From NCBI GenBank assembly GCA_026545765.1, contig CM048841.1:74212217-74276216 (forward strand): a stretch of DNA of 64,000 nt. Direction: 5' to 3'. The stretch comes from Plantago major. Taxonomy: Eukaryota; Streptophyta; Magnoliopsida; Lamiales; Plantaginaceae. Position numbers and translations under genes: made by a program. Numbering within the stretch: the first letter of the stretch is position 1; the number at the start of each line of letters is the position of its first letter. The notes under the pieces were generated by a model, which made no database searches, had not been told where the DNA came from, and saw only the letters and a program-made list of their open reading frames with translations. Shown in pieces: positions 25,801 to 35,578 of this stretch.

Positions 25801-28075
25801 TCTTCTAAATCCTTTGAATTAAATTGTCAACTTGCTTCTTGATGTTCGTTATCTAATACCTTGAGTAATTCAGATGTAGTAATATGAGTAACAAATTACC
25901 TATCCCAAGTTGGGGCTGTAACAAGAATGGAATTAAGCTTCGTAAATGATTCCTGCATCTCTTTTCCACCACTACGTATACATTTGAGCCCTTCGGAAAA
26001 CGACTTTTCTCGCTTAGATTTTAATAGTCCCCATCGATCATATGTAACAACCTCGGGTGGGAAAGAGTCTGCATCGATTGAACTGCAAGAAGAGCAGCAG
26101 AATTAGGCGCATGCACGTAACAGAATCAGGAAGCATTAAATAGCCTGAGTAAGGAATATCCAATCTTTTCTCGTTCAATAAAGGTTTGGGAGCACATCCA
26201 AAGAAAAAGGGGTCGTTATTAGCCATTTATTTCGGGAAAATGGTATAACTTTCAACTTTAGCTTGCATAATTTTCCCCATATCTACCAAGTCCTGTGACA
26301 AATGACTTCCCCAAAGTTTACAATTTATACAAACATGTATTTTTGCAGACAAGTGCTCTGTCGATGAATCTAGACAGATAAGATTCAGGACTCCATAAAA
26401 GTCATGACATGACAACTTCATGAAAGATTTCGGCAAGTGTTACATTCAATTAATTATTTGAGACAACCCGGTGAGCATAGAGCTCGGGCTAATCAAAGTC
26501 CAAAATATGTAGATTAAATTTGTGGGTGAACCATGGGTCCATTCAAGTTCCAAAGAAACATTGTAATTTGTTCATATGAGAATCTACGGAAAGCTTACGA
26601 GATAACGAATCGTTAAAAGTATTCCCAGGATTATCGTAATATTTGAGACATTTTCTAAATTTAACCTAAGACAGTTCCCTGTCCCGTCCCCATCGACATT
26701 ACTCTTCATTTATGATGGAGAAAATGGATACTTAATCAACTCCTTGTTGTCACTAAATAAAATCTCTATGAAAGGCTGCAAAAAGCAAATGCAATAACCG
26801 AATTTCAGGTTTGGACAATATGACTTTGAAAGACAGATATCCTTCTGGAAGGGCGATTCCCCTTCGCTCCAGATATTTTTGAAGAATAGTGAGTGATTCT
26901 TTGCTTCGCAACTGTGCATTAAAGATATACACTAATGTATGAGCCGAGACCAACTGCAGAATAAGCGTAAAGAAAAAAAAAGAAAAAAAAAAACTTGCCA
27001 AAGCCAGAAGTGATCAGAGAAATGATAGGATGACACAACTTAGAGCAGATTCTTGAACAGAGTATTTTAACTGATAAATACACTATATAGCCTACAGTAA
27101 TAAAGGAAGCTCCTTGATAGAAATATGTTTCATCACCTATCCGGACAAAATGCCATCATCTACCAAGAGGTCAAGAAAACCTACAGCACATGCCACACAG
27201 TGATGTGTATCAAGTCATTTGCTGATAAATTCAATCCATATATTAATGGCCATGAAATGAGTGGCACAAAATTCACTATTAATGGTAAGATATAGATAAT
27301 ATCCCTAACATGGAAAACAATGAAAGGTACGGGAGAACGACAGTGAAGAAAATCACATAATTACACTAGCATCGAAGAAAATTACTACTACATAATTACA
27401 GTGAAGAATGGCAGTAGTAATGTATTAGTAAAAACCATAAGAAGGAAGAAAGATTGATTAAACAAAACTTACAGGATATGGAATCCATTGAGATTGAGTT
27501 TTATGGTGCTTTGTAATCCAATTACATTCCTTGTTAGTCCAGACAAATCCCGACACACTGTTCAATGAAATAACTATGGCCTGTCTGCACAGCCAAAATT
27601 GAACATTTAGAAATACCAGCTATAATATAAAGTGATAACAATCAGTAAATTGAATTGAAGACATGAAAGAAAAAAAAAAGGGGAAATAGGAAATACGGAC
27701 TGATAAGTGACGACAAGGAGATCAATATTCCGAGGAGAAGCGGAATCTAGGTCAGGAATTCGGAGTCCCACGTAGACTCTGCTTCCACTGCTTGCAGTAT
27801 AAAGTCTCTTCAGCCTAATTATTATATATATATAATTAGGGGTTCCAGAAGAATTAGATACAAAACCTAATTAAATAAATAAATTGGGTAAGGAACTAGG
27901 AAGGAACTATTCAGATTGTAGAAAGACCTCACCTCTTGGTGACGGTGAAAAGGGCATCAGAGTGAGAGATTTCGGAATCATCATCGTCTTCTTCGCATAA
28001 CATGAAGAATAATCGAATCACGATCAAGAGAACAACAACGAAAACATATACCTGCACATACTCCCACAATAACAT
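7873..28075 (-). CDS. NERD-domain membrane-anchored protein, copy 1
   Basis: Host gene with seven exons on the minus strand: 27933-28075, 27697-27814, 27473-27580, 26799-26953, 25900-26082, 8167-8303 and 7873-8075. Together they make 1047 nt, a 348-residue protein. Residues about 8-27 form a hydrophobic anchor followed by an acidic run (CEEDDDD). The nuclease-related domain begins near RVYVGLRIPDLDS. Later landmarks are YLERRGIALPEGYLS, GGKEMQESFTKLN, RRYVLGEFIGLKGEQEDLQ and VLFQPRSSKEQ, matching plant NERD proteins in order. Intron 5 (8304-25899) holds the 17-kb insertion. Exon 4 differs from copy 2: small indels alter two short stretches, and the donor moves one base to the weak GTTATT, which restores frame. 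It may be intact, mis-spliced or a pseudogene. The NERD fold is related to nucleases; the substrate is unknown. Confidence 0.8.
8445..8682. mobile_element. Stowaway-like MITE in NERD intron 5
   Basis: The ends are TACTCCCTCCATCC and GGATGGAGAGAGTA, flanked by TA. It is about 238 bp and AT-rich, with no coding. The copy at 54675-54911 in unit 2 shows it was in the intron before duplication. Confidence 0.8.
9180..25470 (+). CDS. Small two-exon gene of unknown function
   Basis: Exon 1 (9180-9321) starts ATG and ends at the consensus donor GGTAAGT. Exon 2 (25292-25470) follows a TACTAG acceptor. Phases match (G plus GT completes a Gly codon) and the total is 321 nt, giving a 106-residue acidic protein. 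It starts MKDLNINVVGNPPDF, is rich in Asp and Gly, has a basic patch FRKNGGRMNK at the junction, and a hydrophobic end. An upstream AAACCCTAG and a TTTAAATA box near 8953 look like a plant 5' leader and promoter. The intron contains Tat element B (9387-23964). A decayed duplicate of the exon-2 start lies at about 24730-24775. I do not recognise the family; it could be a captured gene fragment or a truncated transposase leader. Confidence 0.4.
9387..10351 (+). repeat. 5' LTR of Tat element B
   Basis: TGTTGATACGG...CCCTCAACA, 965 bp. The TATA box CCTATAAATAAGG is near 10031, and a C homopolymer follows at about 10199. It pairs with 23001-23964. The same family occurs as a solo LTR at 38746-39704. 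Confidence 0.93.
10355..10370 (+). promoter_or_regulatory. Primer-binding site of element B
   Basis: TGGCGCCGTCTGTGGG, three bases past the LTR, begins with the TGG complement of a tRNA 3' CCA. The same site occurs in element A (49543-49558, minus strand). The exact tRNA is not assigned. Confidence 0.8.
10403..11830 (+). pseudogene. gag region of Tat element B
   Basis: The start MARTRRSART is shared with element A. A basic, Pro-rich N-terminal segment is followed by the retrotransposon gag core (landmarks YYGDTCPVGHLTRYES and AMDWWTSLPNGSI). This would form the virus-like particle protein. The region is broken. Confidence 0.8.
11904..16468 (+). pseudogene. pol region of Tat element B (PR, RT, RH, aRH, IN)
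   Basis: Domains in order: aspartic protease with LIDTGSSSNII (near 12510); reverse transcriptase with LLSFMDAYQGFYQI and the YVDDML catalytic motif (about 13200-13850); the usual Ty3-type RNase H (about 14080-14480, ADFLVDYPE end); a second RNase H with LQVDGSSTGR, NNEAEYEAL and YTDSQLV (about 14760-15160); and integrase with an HHCC zinc region (CGSHSGGRTLAQ, CEDCQYY) and a DDE core (WGIDIVGPF, VSDNGAQF), about 15250-16468. The dual RNase H is a known hallmark of the Tat lineage. A few breaks are present. Confidence 0.9.
16469..18860. other. Spacer between pol and antisense module of element B
   Basis: No credible coding region is seen. It holds a diverged direct repeat with a period of about 178 bp (about 17203-17280 and 17380-17456, sharing GCTCCCTCGAGCCTTCAA). 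There is a perfect 11-bp hairpin TCTCCGGGGCT/AGCCCCGGAGA (17772-17782 and 17805-17815). An imperfect inverted repeat (about 17580-17660) includes TTGGTAGAA and TTCTACCAA. The element A/C small antisense gene and its TATA box have no counterpart here. Confidence 0.6.
17772..17815. repeat. Perfect 11-bp stem hairpin in element B spacer
   Basis: TCTCCGGGGCT pairs with AGCCCCGGAGA across a 22-nt loop. Purpose unknown. Confidence 0.6.
18863..18876. promoter_or_regulatory. Post-stop near-palindrome CGGGGCATACCCCG
   Basis: It lies a few bases past the end (18880) of the last antisense frame of element B. It is identical to the motifs in element C although B is a different LTR family. Confidence 0.6.
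18880..21905 (-). other. Antisense module of Tat element B (Transposase_28-like)
   Basis: Four antisense frames lie in order on the minus strand: about 20382-21905, 19757-20233, 19196-19729 and 18880-19143. The first begins MSESDRQNRSE, contains an acidic run and then the Transposase_28-like domain (HAFYN, GYMSVYE, SLGNLMCF, FRGLICQPLPFL). The second is Ala/Lys-rich. The third is a Lys/Glu/Ala coiled-coil-like segment. The fourth is Arg/Gln-rich and ends ERRRQ. They look like exons of one gene, with the leader intron and TATA box upstream. The protein order equals that of elements A and C. Antisense ORFs are known in Tat elements but their role is not. Confidence 0.7.
21907..22176 (-). promoter_or_regulatory. 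Leader intron of antisense module (B)
   Basis: The donor is CAAGTAAGT (GT at 22176-22175). The acceptor CCCTAG ends at 21907, one base before the ATG at 21905. It is 270 nt long. Confidence 0.6.
22331..22349 (-). promoter_or_regulatory. Palindromic TATA box of antisense module (B)
   Basis: CCCTCTATAAATAGAGGG on the minus strand contains TATAAATAG and is itself a near-perfect palindrome. The 9-mer TATAAATAG is shared with A and C. Confidence 0.65.
23001..23964 (+). repeat. 3' LTR of Tat element B
   Basis: 964 bp, preceded by the polypurine tract AACTAGGGGGACATA. It is about 98.5% identical to the 5' LTR by eye. Confidence 0.93.
23970..25260. repeat. Repeat tracts in the intron of the two-exon gene
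   Basis: There are three successive families of imperfect tandem repeats: about 24060-24300 (GTTAGATCGGCATGATCTGC-type units), about 24340-24700 (GTCTATTGTTGTAGTGTAAT-type units) and about 24790-25220 (GTAAATTGTGTATGTCTGTG-type units). Apart from the decayed exon-2 duplicate near 24730-24775, nothing coding is visible. Confidence 0.65.
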
Positions 28076-28234
28076 CGTGCTTGCTCTCTAGTCTCGAAGA
28101 GAACTTATGGTTTACATGGTTTGAGAATTCTCTGGTTGATCGATGTGGATTTCAGTATATTATGAGAATGAGAGTAAAGGCTTCCGAATCGGATTCGGAT
28201 ATCCATTGCTGAGTTCCATTTGTATTCTTATATG
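28076..28234 (-). promoter_or_regulatory. Upstream region of NERD copy 1
   Basis: This short segment lies between the NERD start codon and the hAT MITE. It holds the leader and any core promoter; no convincing TATA box is seen. In unit 2 most of the equivalent is deleted. Confidence 0.35.
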
Positions 28235-29045
28235 TAGGGCTGAGCATCAATTCAGAACCGGACCGAACCCGAAAAAGACCGATCCCAAATTTTGGATTTT
28301 GAATGGCCCGCAAACCGAACCGAATTATGGTCGGTCCTGGCCCAAAAATCGGTTCGGTCCGGGCCAGAACCGAAAAAAACCGAGTTAAAAAAAAAGAAGA
28401 AGAAACAGCCTATTAGAAAAGAAAGAGCACACAAACATCAGATTTGCAATTCTCGAAAAAGAAACCAAACATCAGCCTTACTAAAGCGAAGGAAGAGAAA
28501 TAAGACAAATACAATTATAAAAAGTAATCAATGCTTGGTACTTTGGAAGCTTTTTTTTTTTTTGTTTTTTTTGCTGTACTAAACCTCTCTTTGCTTCACT
28601 TCACCTGTTAATTAGTAATTGATTACCCAGATTCTGGATCGAAATAAAGCAAAGTGAAACCAAATTCTGTAATGGATAAAACGCAACACAGATGAAAGGA
28701 TGAAGACGAAAGAGAAGGAGAAGGAGATCGGAGATTGGATTAGAGTGAGGCAGAGATGGAGTTGGGTGGAGGTGGAGGTGGAGGTGAGCGGCGGAGGCGG
28801 GTGTGGAGGAATGGTGATTGGACTGCAGTAGCTAGGTTTTGGGAATGGGGTTAAGGTTTAGAGTTATTATGTAAATTTCGGTTTTGTCGGTCCAGCCCGG
28901 TTTTTTTCGGTTTTGGACCGGCCCGGAGCGAAAACCAAAATTTCCAATTTCTTCAACCCGAGAACCGGACTGAATATGTTTAGGGTCGGCTCGAAAACCG
29001 ATTTTTCGTGCCGATTCGGTTCGGGGCATTTTATGCTCAGCCCTA
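28235..29045. mobile_element. Non-autonomous hAT element
   Basis: 811 bp with terminal inverted repeats TAGGGCTGAGCAT, flanked by 8-bp target copies CTTATATG (28227-28234 and 29046-29053), the hAT signature. The interior is rich in GGTTCGG/CCGAACC motifs and has a GGTGGAG minisatellite at about 28760-28800. No transposase is seen. Truncated copies are at about 53440-53720 and 56200-56483. Confidence 0.88.
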
Positions 29046-29053
29046 CTTATATG

Positions 29054-29334
29054 TGTGCTAAATAAAAACCAAATTAGAGTTTGGTGCACCACAAAGTCTA
29101 ATGTTTGATATTTTAAAAGTTATTTGATTTGTTTAAATGTAGTTTTATTGTATAATTGTACCATTAAAAATTGAACAATTGGTATTATTTTATAACTAGA
29201 AATTGCGACACACGCTATGCGTGTGAAGCGTATTCCGGATATATACAATTCGTCGGAGAGAAACCGGATGAGTCAATTATTAAAATTGCATAAGTAAGAT
29301 CAACGGATGAGATTTAAATTGAATTATAAACTTA
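29054..29334. other. Intergenic spacer
   Basis: AT-rich. Contains the perfect hairpin CACACGC/GCGTGTG near 29210-29226 and no gene. Confidence 0.5.
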
Positions 29335-29555
29335 GGCTTCATTTGGTTTGAGGGAAAATGAGAGAAAAGAAAGAAAAAAAAAGGGGGGAAATATCGTTTT
29401 CCACCATTTGGTAGTTCTGAGGAAATTCTGGAAAATTTATGAAAATCTATATCAAACATGTATATCTCCAATAAATAATTAAGGAAAGTTGTTTTCTCTC
29501 ACATTTTCCAAGAAAATCTTTTTTTCCCCCATTTTTCCTCAAATCAAATGAAGCC
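29335..29555. mobile_element. Tourist/Harbinger-like MITE
   Basis: 221 bp, ends GGCTTCATTTGGTTTGAGG and CCTCAAATCAAATGAAGCC, with 3-bp TTA target copies (29332-29334 and 29556-29558). The interior is A/T-rich and non-coding. The copy at 56774-56994 has the same length. Confidence 0.85.
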
Positions 29556-29796
29556 TTATTGAAACTTTGTGAATTATTAATTATATATACTAAAAAAAAT
29601 ACTTTGAATAATTAAAAAATTTATTTGTTAACAATTTTAATAACTTACACAATTTTATAAATACAAAATATAATTACAAAAACCACCCATTCCAAATAAT
29701 CTCTTTATATTTTAGGGAAAATTACAACTAGCACCCCTAATAAATTTCGTAATATAACATCGCGGTCCCAAACTTTTGAAAAATTAATAACACAAT

Positions 29797-32726
29797 TGTA
29801 ACGCCCCAAAAATTTCACTAACTTTTAAAAGAACAAGGGCGTTAAAACAATAACGAAGAGACAATATAAAAACTCTAAGAAGCTAAAATTCTAACAGTTG
29901 ACTTGCGAAAGATACTATTTTTGAAAGCAGCGGTAAATAGACAAGTTTTTACAAGCTAAAAATTACAAAATCCCAGTTTAAATCCCAACTCTCACTTTAG
30001 TTGCTGAACGTCTACCCGACTCGGTCCTCCACTAAACTCCGGAATCTACAAGGAAGGAAAACAAAAGAGTGTGAGACAAAAATCTCAGTGATGTTCGTGT
30101 GTGACAGTGGCAATTAACATATCAATAGGAAATTGATAACACAATCTAAAAATAATAATCATATCTATAACAATGCAATTAATCGTTCGTTGGTGCCGCT
30201 CCTTATAACCCCAATCCGAGCCCTTATCTCTCCGCTCAATCAATCAATACCCGCCATGGTACGGGGTGGTACACTACTACCTCTAAGACCTCAGCGTCTC
30301 CAGCCTCGCACCAAAGAGAAGTAAGCCAGAGCAACCCACAAACATATCGACAGTCACCACTGCCCGAAAATGCAATGAGTATACCCTAACCGAAAATTTG
30401 GCCAAAACAATCAATAAATCGAAGCAATATAATATACAATATATACATATTTTTATTTGAGCCGAAGCGATGCCAAATCAATTTTGATGCAATGTTTGAA
30501 AAGAATGAGTCGGAACTTTGATGCAATACATATATATATACAAGCAAGTACTTCCTTGGTTTTCGCAAGCGTTTTAAGAACACTCACCTTACAATGTTCC
30601 TTGTCAAATATCCAAATACGGAGTTCCTGAGTAAGATGGGTACCGACCAGTAAGAAACCAATCTAAAATCAAAGCAACTACCCCTTTAACCCACGACTCT
30701 CTCAACTAACACTCGGTAATATATAAGGGCAAAACAAGTCATGAAATACAAGAACAATTAAGCACATAGTAGACATATAAAACGGGATAATTATACTTCA
30801 TAAAAACTCACCCGAATATCAAAAGGAATATACCAAGATTGCATTTGAAAGTTTAAATAGTAACTCAACTTTTAATTTTAGTCTGAGGCAGAGATATCAC
30901 ATGCATAAAAATCTTAGACAGCAAAAGCTTTCAATTTTCACTTAAGAAGATCAAGTGGGTACGTACAGAATCAACAAAACAAGACATGAAACAATTAAAC
31001 ATTAATAACAACATAAATTGAATCAATCAACTATCAAAGTAATTAATTAGGCCAATAAGTAAACTAACTTGATTTCACCATTACTTGTGTCTTCTCGAAT
31101 TTCTAATTAACAACACAAAGCATGCATGTAACAATCTTGAATGGACTAAATAAAGAGCATAGAGACTCACAAATCACAATAAAGTAACAAATTCACAGTA
31201 ATATATAATTAACATGGATGCGTATCAGAAAGTAAACTACAGGTAGTAAACACATCATGTATACATTATCAGACAATTCCGATTAACTAGATAATCAGCA
31301 AGACAAAACCGAACAACGCAACTAGCACAGCCAGCAACATTCTACATGTTAGCAAACTAGCAAACAAACAGCAAGCATTATGCACAACCACACAATTACA
31401 GCAAATTTGTGTTGCATTTTAAAATCTCTACTATCAATTGCCCAAAACCTCATATAGCTTGGCCTTGATATTTAGTCAATACAAAGCATACATACTCTGG
31501 ACCTACAATGAACCTTAGCTTCCCCAAGCAACTCATCAAAAGTAGAGCATGTAGATGATTATTGCAGCAGTGGCTACCAAGTATAGCAAGGAAAAGTAAT
31601 AACTCCTGAGCAAGTGCATGTTTTAAAACATCCACAAGTGTGATGAGCACACAAACAGTACACCAACAAATATATCCTAGTATATAAAGAATTATTTTCA
31701 CTACTTGCAGAGGAAAAGGCACAAGTAACAAAGAAGACGTGTGGCTAGATCACTCTAATGAAACAAGTGCTTCAGAATCCAACTAACACAACTGAACTGA
31801 TTAGAAATTACAGGAGCAGAGCAGATGAAGAAGGAAATCCGGAATTAAAACAGCGCACGCCAAATATCAAGTTCAACACAGCAAACACGCACACACTGAC
31901 GGAACGGAGACAATAGCTAAACAACTGCAACGACACAGGCAGTACAGGAAACAGAGAAGAACGGACTGACGACTCAAATAAGTCAAAAAAGAAAAAACAG
32001 AGCATGCGGCAACAGAAAACAGAGCACGCGCAAATTCGACAAAAAGGAAGGAATTTCGATTCGAATCAAGCAAGAAACGAGATGATCAACTCTAATACCC
32101 AACCCCAATCCCAAATACGAATCAAACAAGAAAGAAAATACTCACCAAAAGGCGAATCGAAAGCGAGCAAAAACCGAACGAACGAACGAATCAAAGCTTT
32201 CAGAATCCGGAAATCGATGCTACGAAGAAGCCAAGAACCACGCTACTGAGTTAAAACGAGAAAACGGAATAAGGATATCTAAATTCGAGTTACAAGGACT
32301 TACCGATCAGAGACGAGGCGAATAAGATTTGTCCAAGAGCAAGAAGCAGACGAAACTTATGCAGAAGAAGATTTTCTTGGATCCAAGATTGAGTTCGAAT
32401 TGTGGATACTTGAGGTTTAGCGAAGCGTAGATATAGGAACTGATTGAGCAGAAATCGAAAGGAAGGAGGAGTCGTGGATGAGAAGGGAACGAAGAAGGAA
32501 TCCATCCGCTACAGGAACTGGGCGGATTCCGTTTTGAATGGGCTGAGGGGTATAAAGGGAATATAAACAAATTTAGTCCTAAAATCAAATTGGACTCTAT
32601 TTAAGCTATTTTTTAAAAAAAAGTAAACACTAATTTAAGCACTAGGTACATTATTAACTAGAAATAAAGATTTTTTTTAAATAAATAATAATAAATAATA
32701 AAGACGAAATAAAACGGGGTTTTACA
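29797..32726. mobile_element. Solo LTR resembling Tekay/Del chromovirus
   Basis: 2930 bp, starts TGTAACGCCCC, ends GGGGTTTTACA, flanked by 5-bp copies ACAAT/ACATT (29792-29796 and 32727-32731). Unit 2 has the empty site at about 57225. Length and TGTAACNCCCC ends suit Tekay/Del LTRs. No internal region or second LTR is present, so it is a solo LTR. Orientation is not assigned. A relative begins at 61990. No coding is seen. Confidence 0.75.
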
Positions 32727-32731
32727 ACATT

Positions 32732-34052
32732 AGTCCATTTTCTATTTTTCGAGTTGACCAACATCTTTTTTCAATTTCCACGTGGACATTATTTTGCTAA
32801 ATTGCAAATCAACCCCTTTAAATTTTGTGTAACTTCATAATGACCAAAAATAATAAATTCAACATTTCATCATTTTTCTACGTAAAACCTGTTTTTATTG
32901 AAATGTATTTCATCTTCTTCACGATTAACATTCAATCTACTCACATTGCCTCAATCCGCTCATGGAGCTTCACTCCATTAAATTAATGTGTTTTCACTCC
33001 ATTTTACGGAGCTTGCAGCTCCACTAATCAGTGGAGCTGTAAGCTCCCGTTAATGGAGACTAATTCCATTAATTTAATGGAGTTAATCTCCATTAATGTG
33101 AGCTTCTGACTCGGAGCCGTAAGCTCCTGTTGTTTCCCATGGATCTGCTGTAAAAGAGATCCATGGAGCTACTGTAAAGCTCCATTTCAATGGAGGTTTA
33201 TATTAACTCAATTTATGGGATAAATTCGAACTCTATTGGAGTACCCGTAAAAATAGTAAAATAAAATGTATCGGTTTGTGAAGGAAGAATATTAAAAGGG
33301 TTCGATTGCAATTTATATTTTTATTGAAGTTGTACGATATAAATAAAAATATGGGTTAATTTGAAATTTTAATAAACTTTAAAGATATTTATTGAGTATT
33401 ACATAGTTATGAGGGGCTAATTGCAATTTATTCTCTGAAAATATGAATATCCACATCATTATGGGTTGCCACATTGAAAATTATCGTTGACTTTTGGACT
33501 GCAATGTTATCGATTTATGAAACATGTCTTGATGTGTTATTGTTCAAATGTTAGGGACTTGGATGATTCAGAGGTGTTTATATATTAGGGGGAGCAGATG
33601 TACTTTTCTATATATTTTAAACCCCAAAATGTATTCTTCTTCTCCAAAAATCACCACCACCTTCCCTTCCACTTTTTCAATTATCACCACCACCACAGCC
33701 ACCGGAGCTCCAACAAACCAATTTTTCAAGTGACAAGAAAATCTTCCACCACCACCGTCTCTTCCCGGCTGCCATGGAAAAAAAGCTTCCATGGCAGCCA
33801 AGCTCGAAGCTTCCATGGCTACCATGGTCATGGAATTTTTCGAGCTCCACGGTAGTTGACTGGAGCTCCGGTCAAATAAAAAAAAGTTAATTTTTTTACA
33901 GAAAAAAAAATTGGTGATTTTGTGAAATTTTGATGATGAGGGGTTGATTTGATAATATTTTTGGGTATATTTTGTTAAGTTTAAGATTAAGGGATGTGAA
34001 TTAATTTAATCTAATAATATTTTTAAATATTATGCGACGTAGTGCGACCTTA
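32732..34052. other. AT-rich block with GGAGCT hairpins
   Basis: No gene. About 32950-33240 is dense in short inverted repeats such as GGAGCTT/AAGCTCC and CCATGGATCT/AGATCCATGG. A CTTCCATGG minisatellite at about 33765-33840 is longer in unit 2 (about 58262-58400). The ends of a wider block (near 29715 and 33430) look inverted (AATTACAACTAGCACCCCT against AATTGCAATTAGCCCCTC), hinting at an old TIR element that the solo LTR entered. Confidence 0.45.
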
Positions 34053-34061
34053 TTATGCTAC

Positions 34062-35260
34062 AGGGGCAATTACATATAGACCCCCTGCATTATGCTCCAA
34101 TTACAGATTCATACCCACTGTTTGAATGATTACATTTACACCCAAAATCGTTGACCAACATTAAAGTTTTATTTTTTAGAAAAAAGAAAAGATAAAATAA
34201 ATTGTAAAACAAAAAATAATGGAAAAATAAAATTGCAATTGTAAGTTTTATTACAGTATAGCCCCTTATATTTTAAACTTAATAAAATATACCCAATTTT
34301 AAATTTTATTCACACTATCATCCAAAAACATATCTAAAATTAACCCTCAATTTTTTTTAAAAAATTCAAAAAACTCACACATTTAATTATTTAGAAAAGA
34401 AAAGGAGAAACCATTTAAAATTTAAAAAAATTGACAGGAGCTCCGGTCACCGGAGGCGGGAGCTTTGGCTAGAAGCTCCTTCGAGCTTCTTCCATTAAAA
34501 AAAAAATTAAAAGAAAAAAAAATATGTAGGAGAAGAGGAGAGCTCAAAGCTTACTAAAAAAATAGGAAATAGGGCGAATTGGAATCGAGTAGACCACAGA
34601 AGACCACATACCAATTGCAATCGAGCGAGTAGCGAAGGGGAAGACTGACGAAGACTAGACCAATTGAAGGAAGACGAGACCAATTGATGGTGAGAAGATC
34701 GGCGATTAGCTCGCCAGAACAGATGGCGACCAGTAATCCGGCGAGAAGAAGTCGAACAGGAAGACTGATGAACAAGACACGAGAGTAGACTGACTGCGGG
34801 AGAGGAGAGTCTGGAGCATGACCTAATTCTATTTAGGAGAAGAGGAGATCTTCAATGGAAGGTCAAATTGAGCATCCATGGGTGATTGGTTTCGAGCAGC
34901 TCTAATGGAGGTCCGTGGTGGTGGTGAAGTTTCCATGGTGGTTCTTCGTGTTGGTGGTGAAGAAGGGTGGAGGAGATGGTGGTGGAAGTAAAGTGGGGAG
35001 TTTTGGAGAAGAAGGTAAAATTGGGGGTTTAAAATGTGAAGTAAAGAAATTAATTAGATGGAATGATTAAAATGAAATGATAAAATAGAAAAGAAAGTTA
35101 AAGATAATGATAAAATAAAATAAAAAAGAGGGAATCTTTAACTTTTTGGGTTTATATGTAATTACTTTGAAAACGTAAGGGTGGGTTTTATAATTGTTCA
35201 AATAGCGGGTATCAATCTGTAAAGTGACCATCTTGGAGGGGTTGGTTTTGTAATTATCTC
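34062..35260. mobile_element. MULE-like non-autonomous element
   Basis: About 1.2 kb, flanked by 9-bp copies TTATGCTAC/TTATGCGAC (34053-34061 and 35261-35269). Diverged terminal inverted repeats extend about 80 bp (GGCAATTACATATAGACCCC against GATAATTACAAAACCAACCC inverted). No transposase is seen; a 73-codon minus-strand frame inside is not convincing. The unit 2 copy is at 58634-59826. Confidence 0.7.
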
Positions 35261-35345
35261 TTATGCGACGCCTTGTGGCATTAATAAAAAATGAACGGTT
35301 TAGATTAAATCTAGAATTTATCCAATGGTTTAGATCGTAGCACTA

Positions 35346-35430
35346 ACGTTAGTACAATGCGACGGTGCTAAAGTTAGCCATCCCTTGTTAGTTTGGCATG
35401 ACTAATTTTAGTATTGTCGCATTGTACTAG
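35346..35430. repeat. Foldback hairpin at unit boundary
   Basis: Arms TAGTACAATGCGAC (35350-35363) and GTCGCATTGTACTA (35416-35429) are perfect. Inner arms TGCTAAAGTTAGCCAT and ATGACTAATTTTAGTA pair imperfectly around a loop of about 12 nt. A second copy is at about 59916-59995. Element C inserted at the GTCGC of a third copy, whose right half is at 6635. Confidence 0.75.
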
Positions 35431-35578
35431 CAATAGTACATCTATACAACATCTCAAATGCATGGGGTCCTCATGTATTTGAGATTTGCGATTCGAAACG
35501 CATTTTCCAGCTGTGCTGATCCACCTTTCATGCATTTTTTTTTATTGTTTGTTATTTTCTTTTCGTCATAATTCATAA

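Larger units (their letters stand above)
6635..35415. repeat. Tandem segmental duplication, unit 1
   Basis: This host segment is repeated from 35416 (unit 2) and again from 59982 (unit 3). After removing the 17-kb insertion (8791-25799) and the solo LTR (29797-32726) it is about 8.8 kb. It carries the NERD gene, a 3' flank with MITEs, and a downstream AT-rich block with a MULE. Sequence between units differs by a few percent by eye. Confidence 0.85.

Noticed and set aside
30133-30324. 63-codon frame in the Tekay-like solo LTR
   Set aside because: Not kept in the related LTR at 61990; LTRs of this type are non-coding.
29797-32726. Reading this block as a DNA transposon because of TGTAA...TTACA ends
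   Set aside because: TG...CA ends, the 5-bp target copy, the length and TGTAACGCCCC fit a chromovirus solo LTR better.
34554-34775. 73-codon minus-strand frame in the MULE-like element
   Set aside because: The unit 2 copy does not keep the same frame, and there is no recognisable transposase motif.
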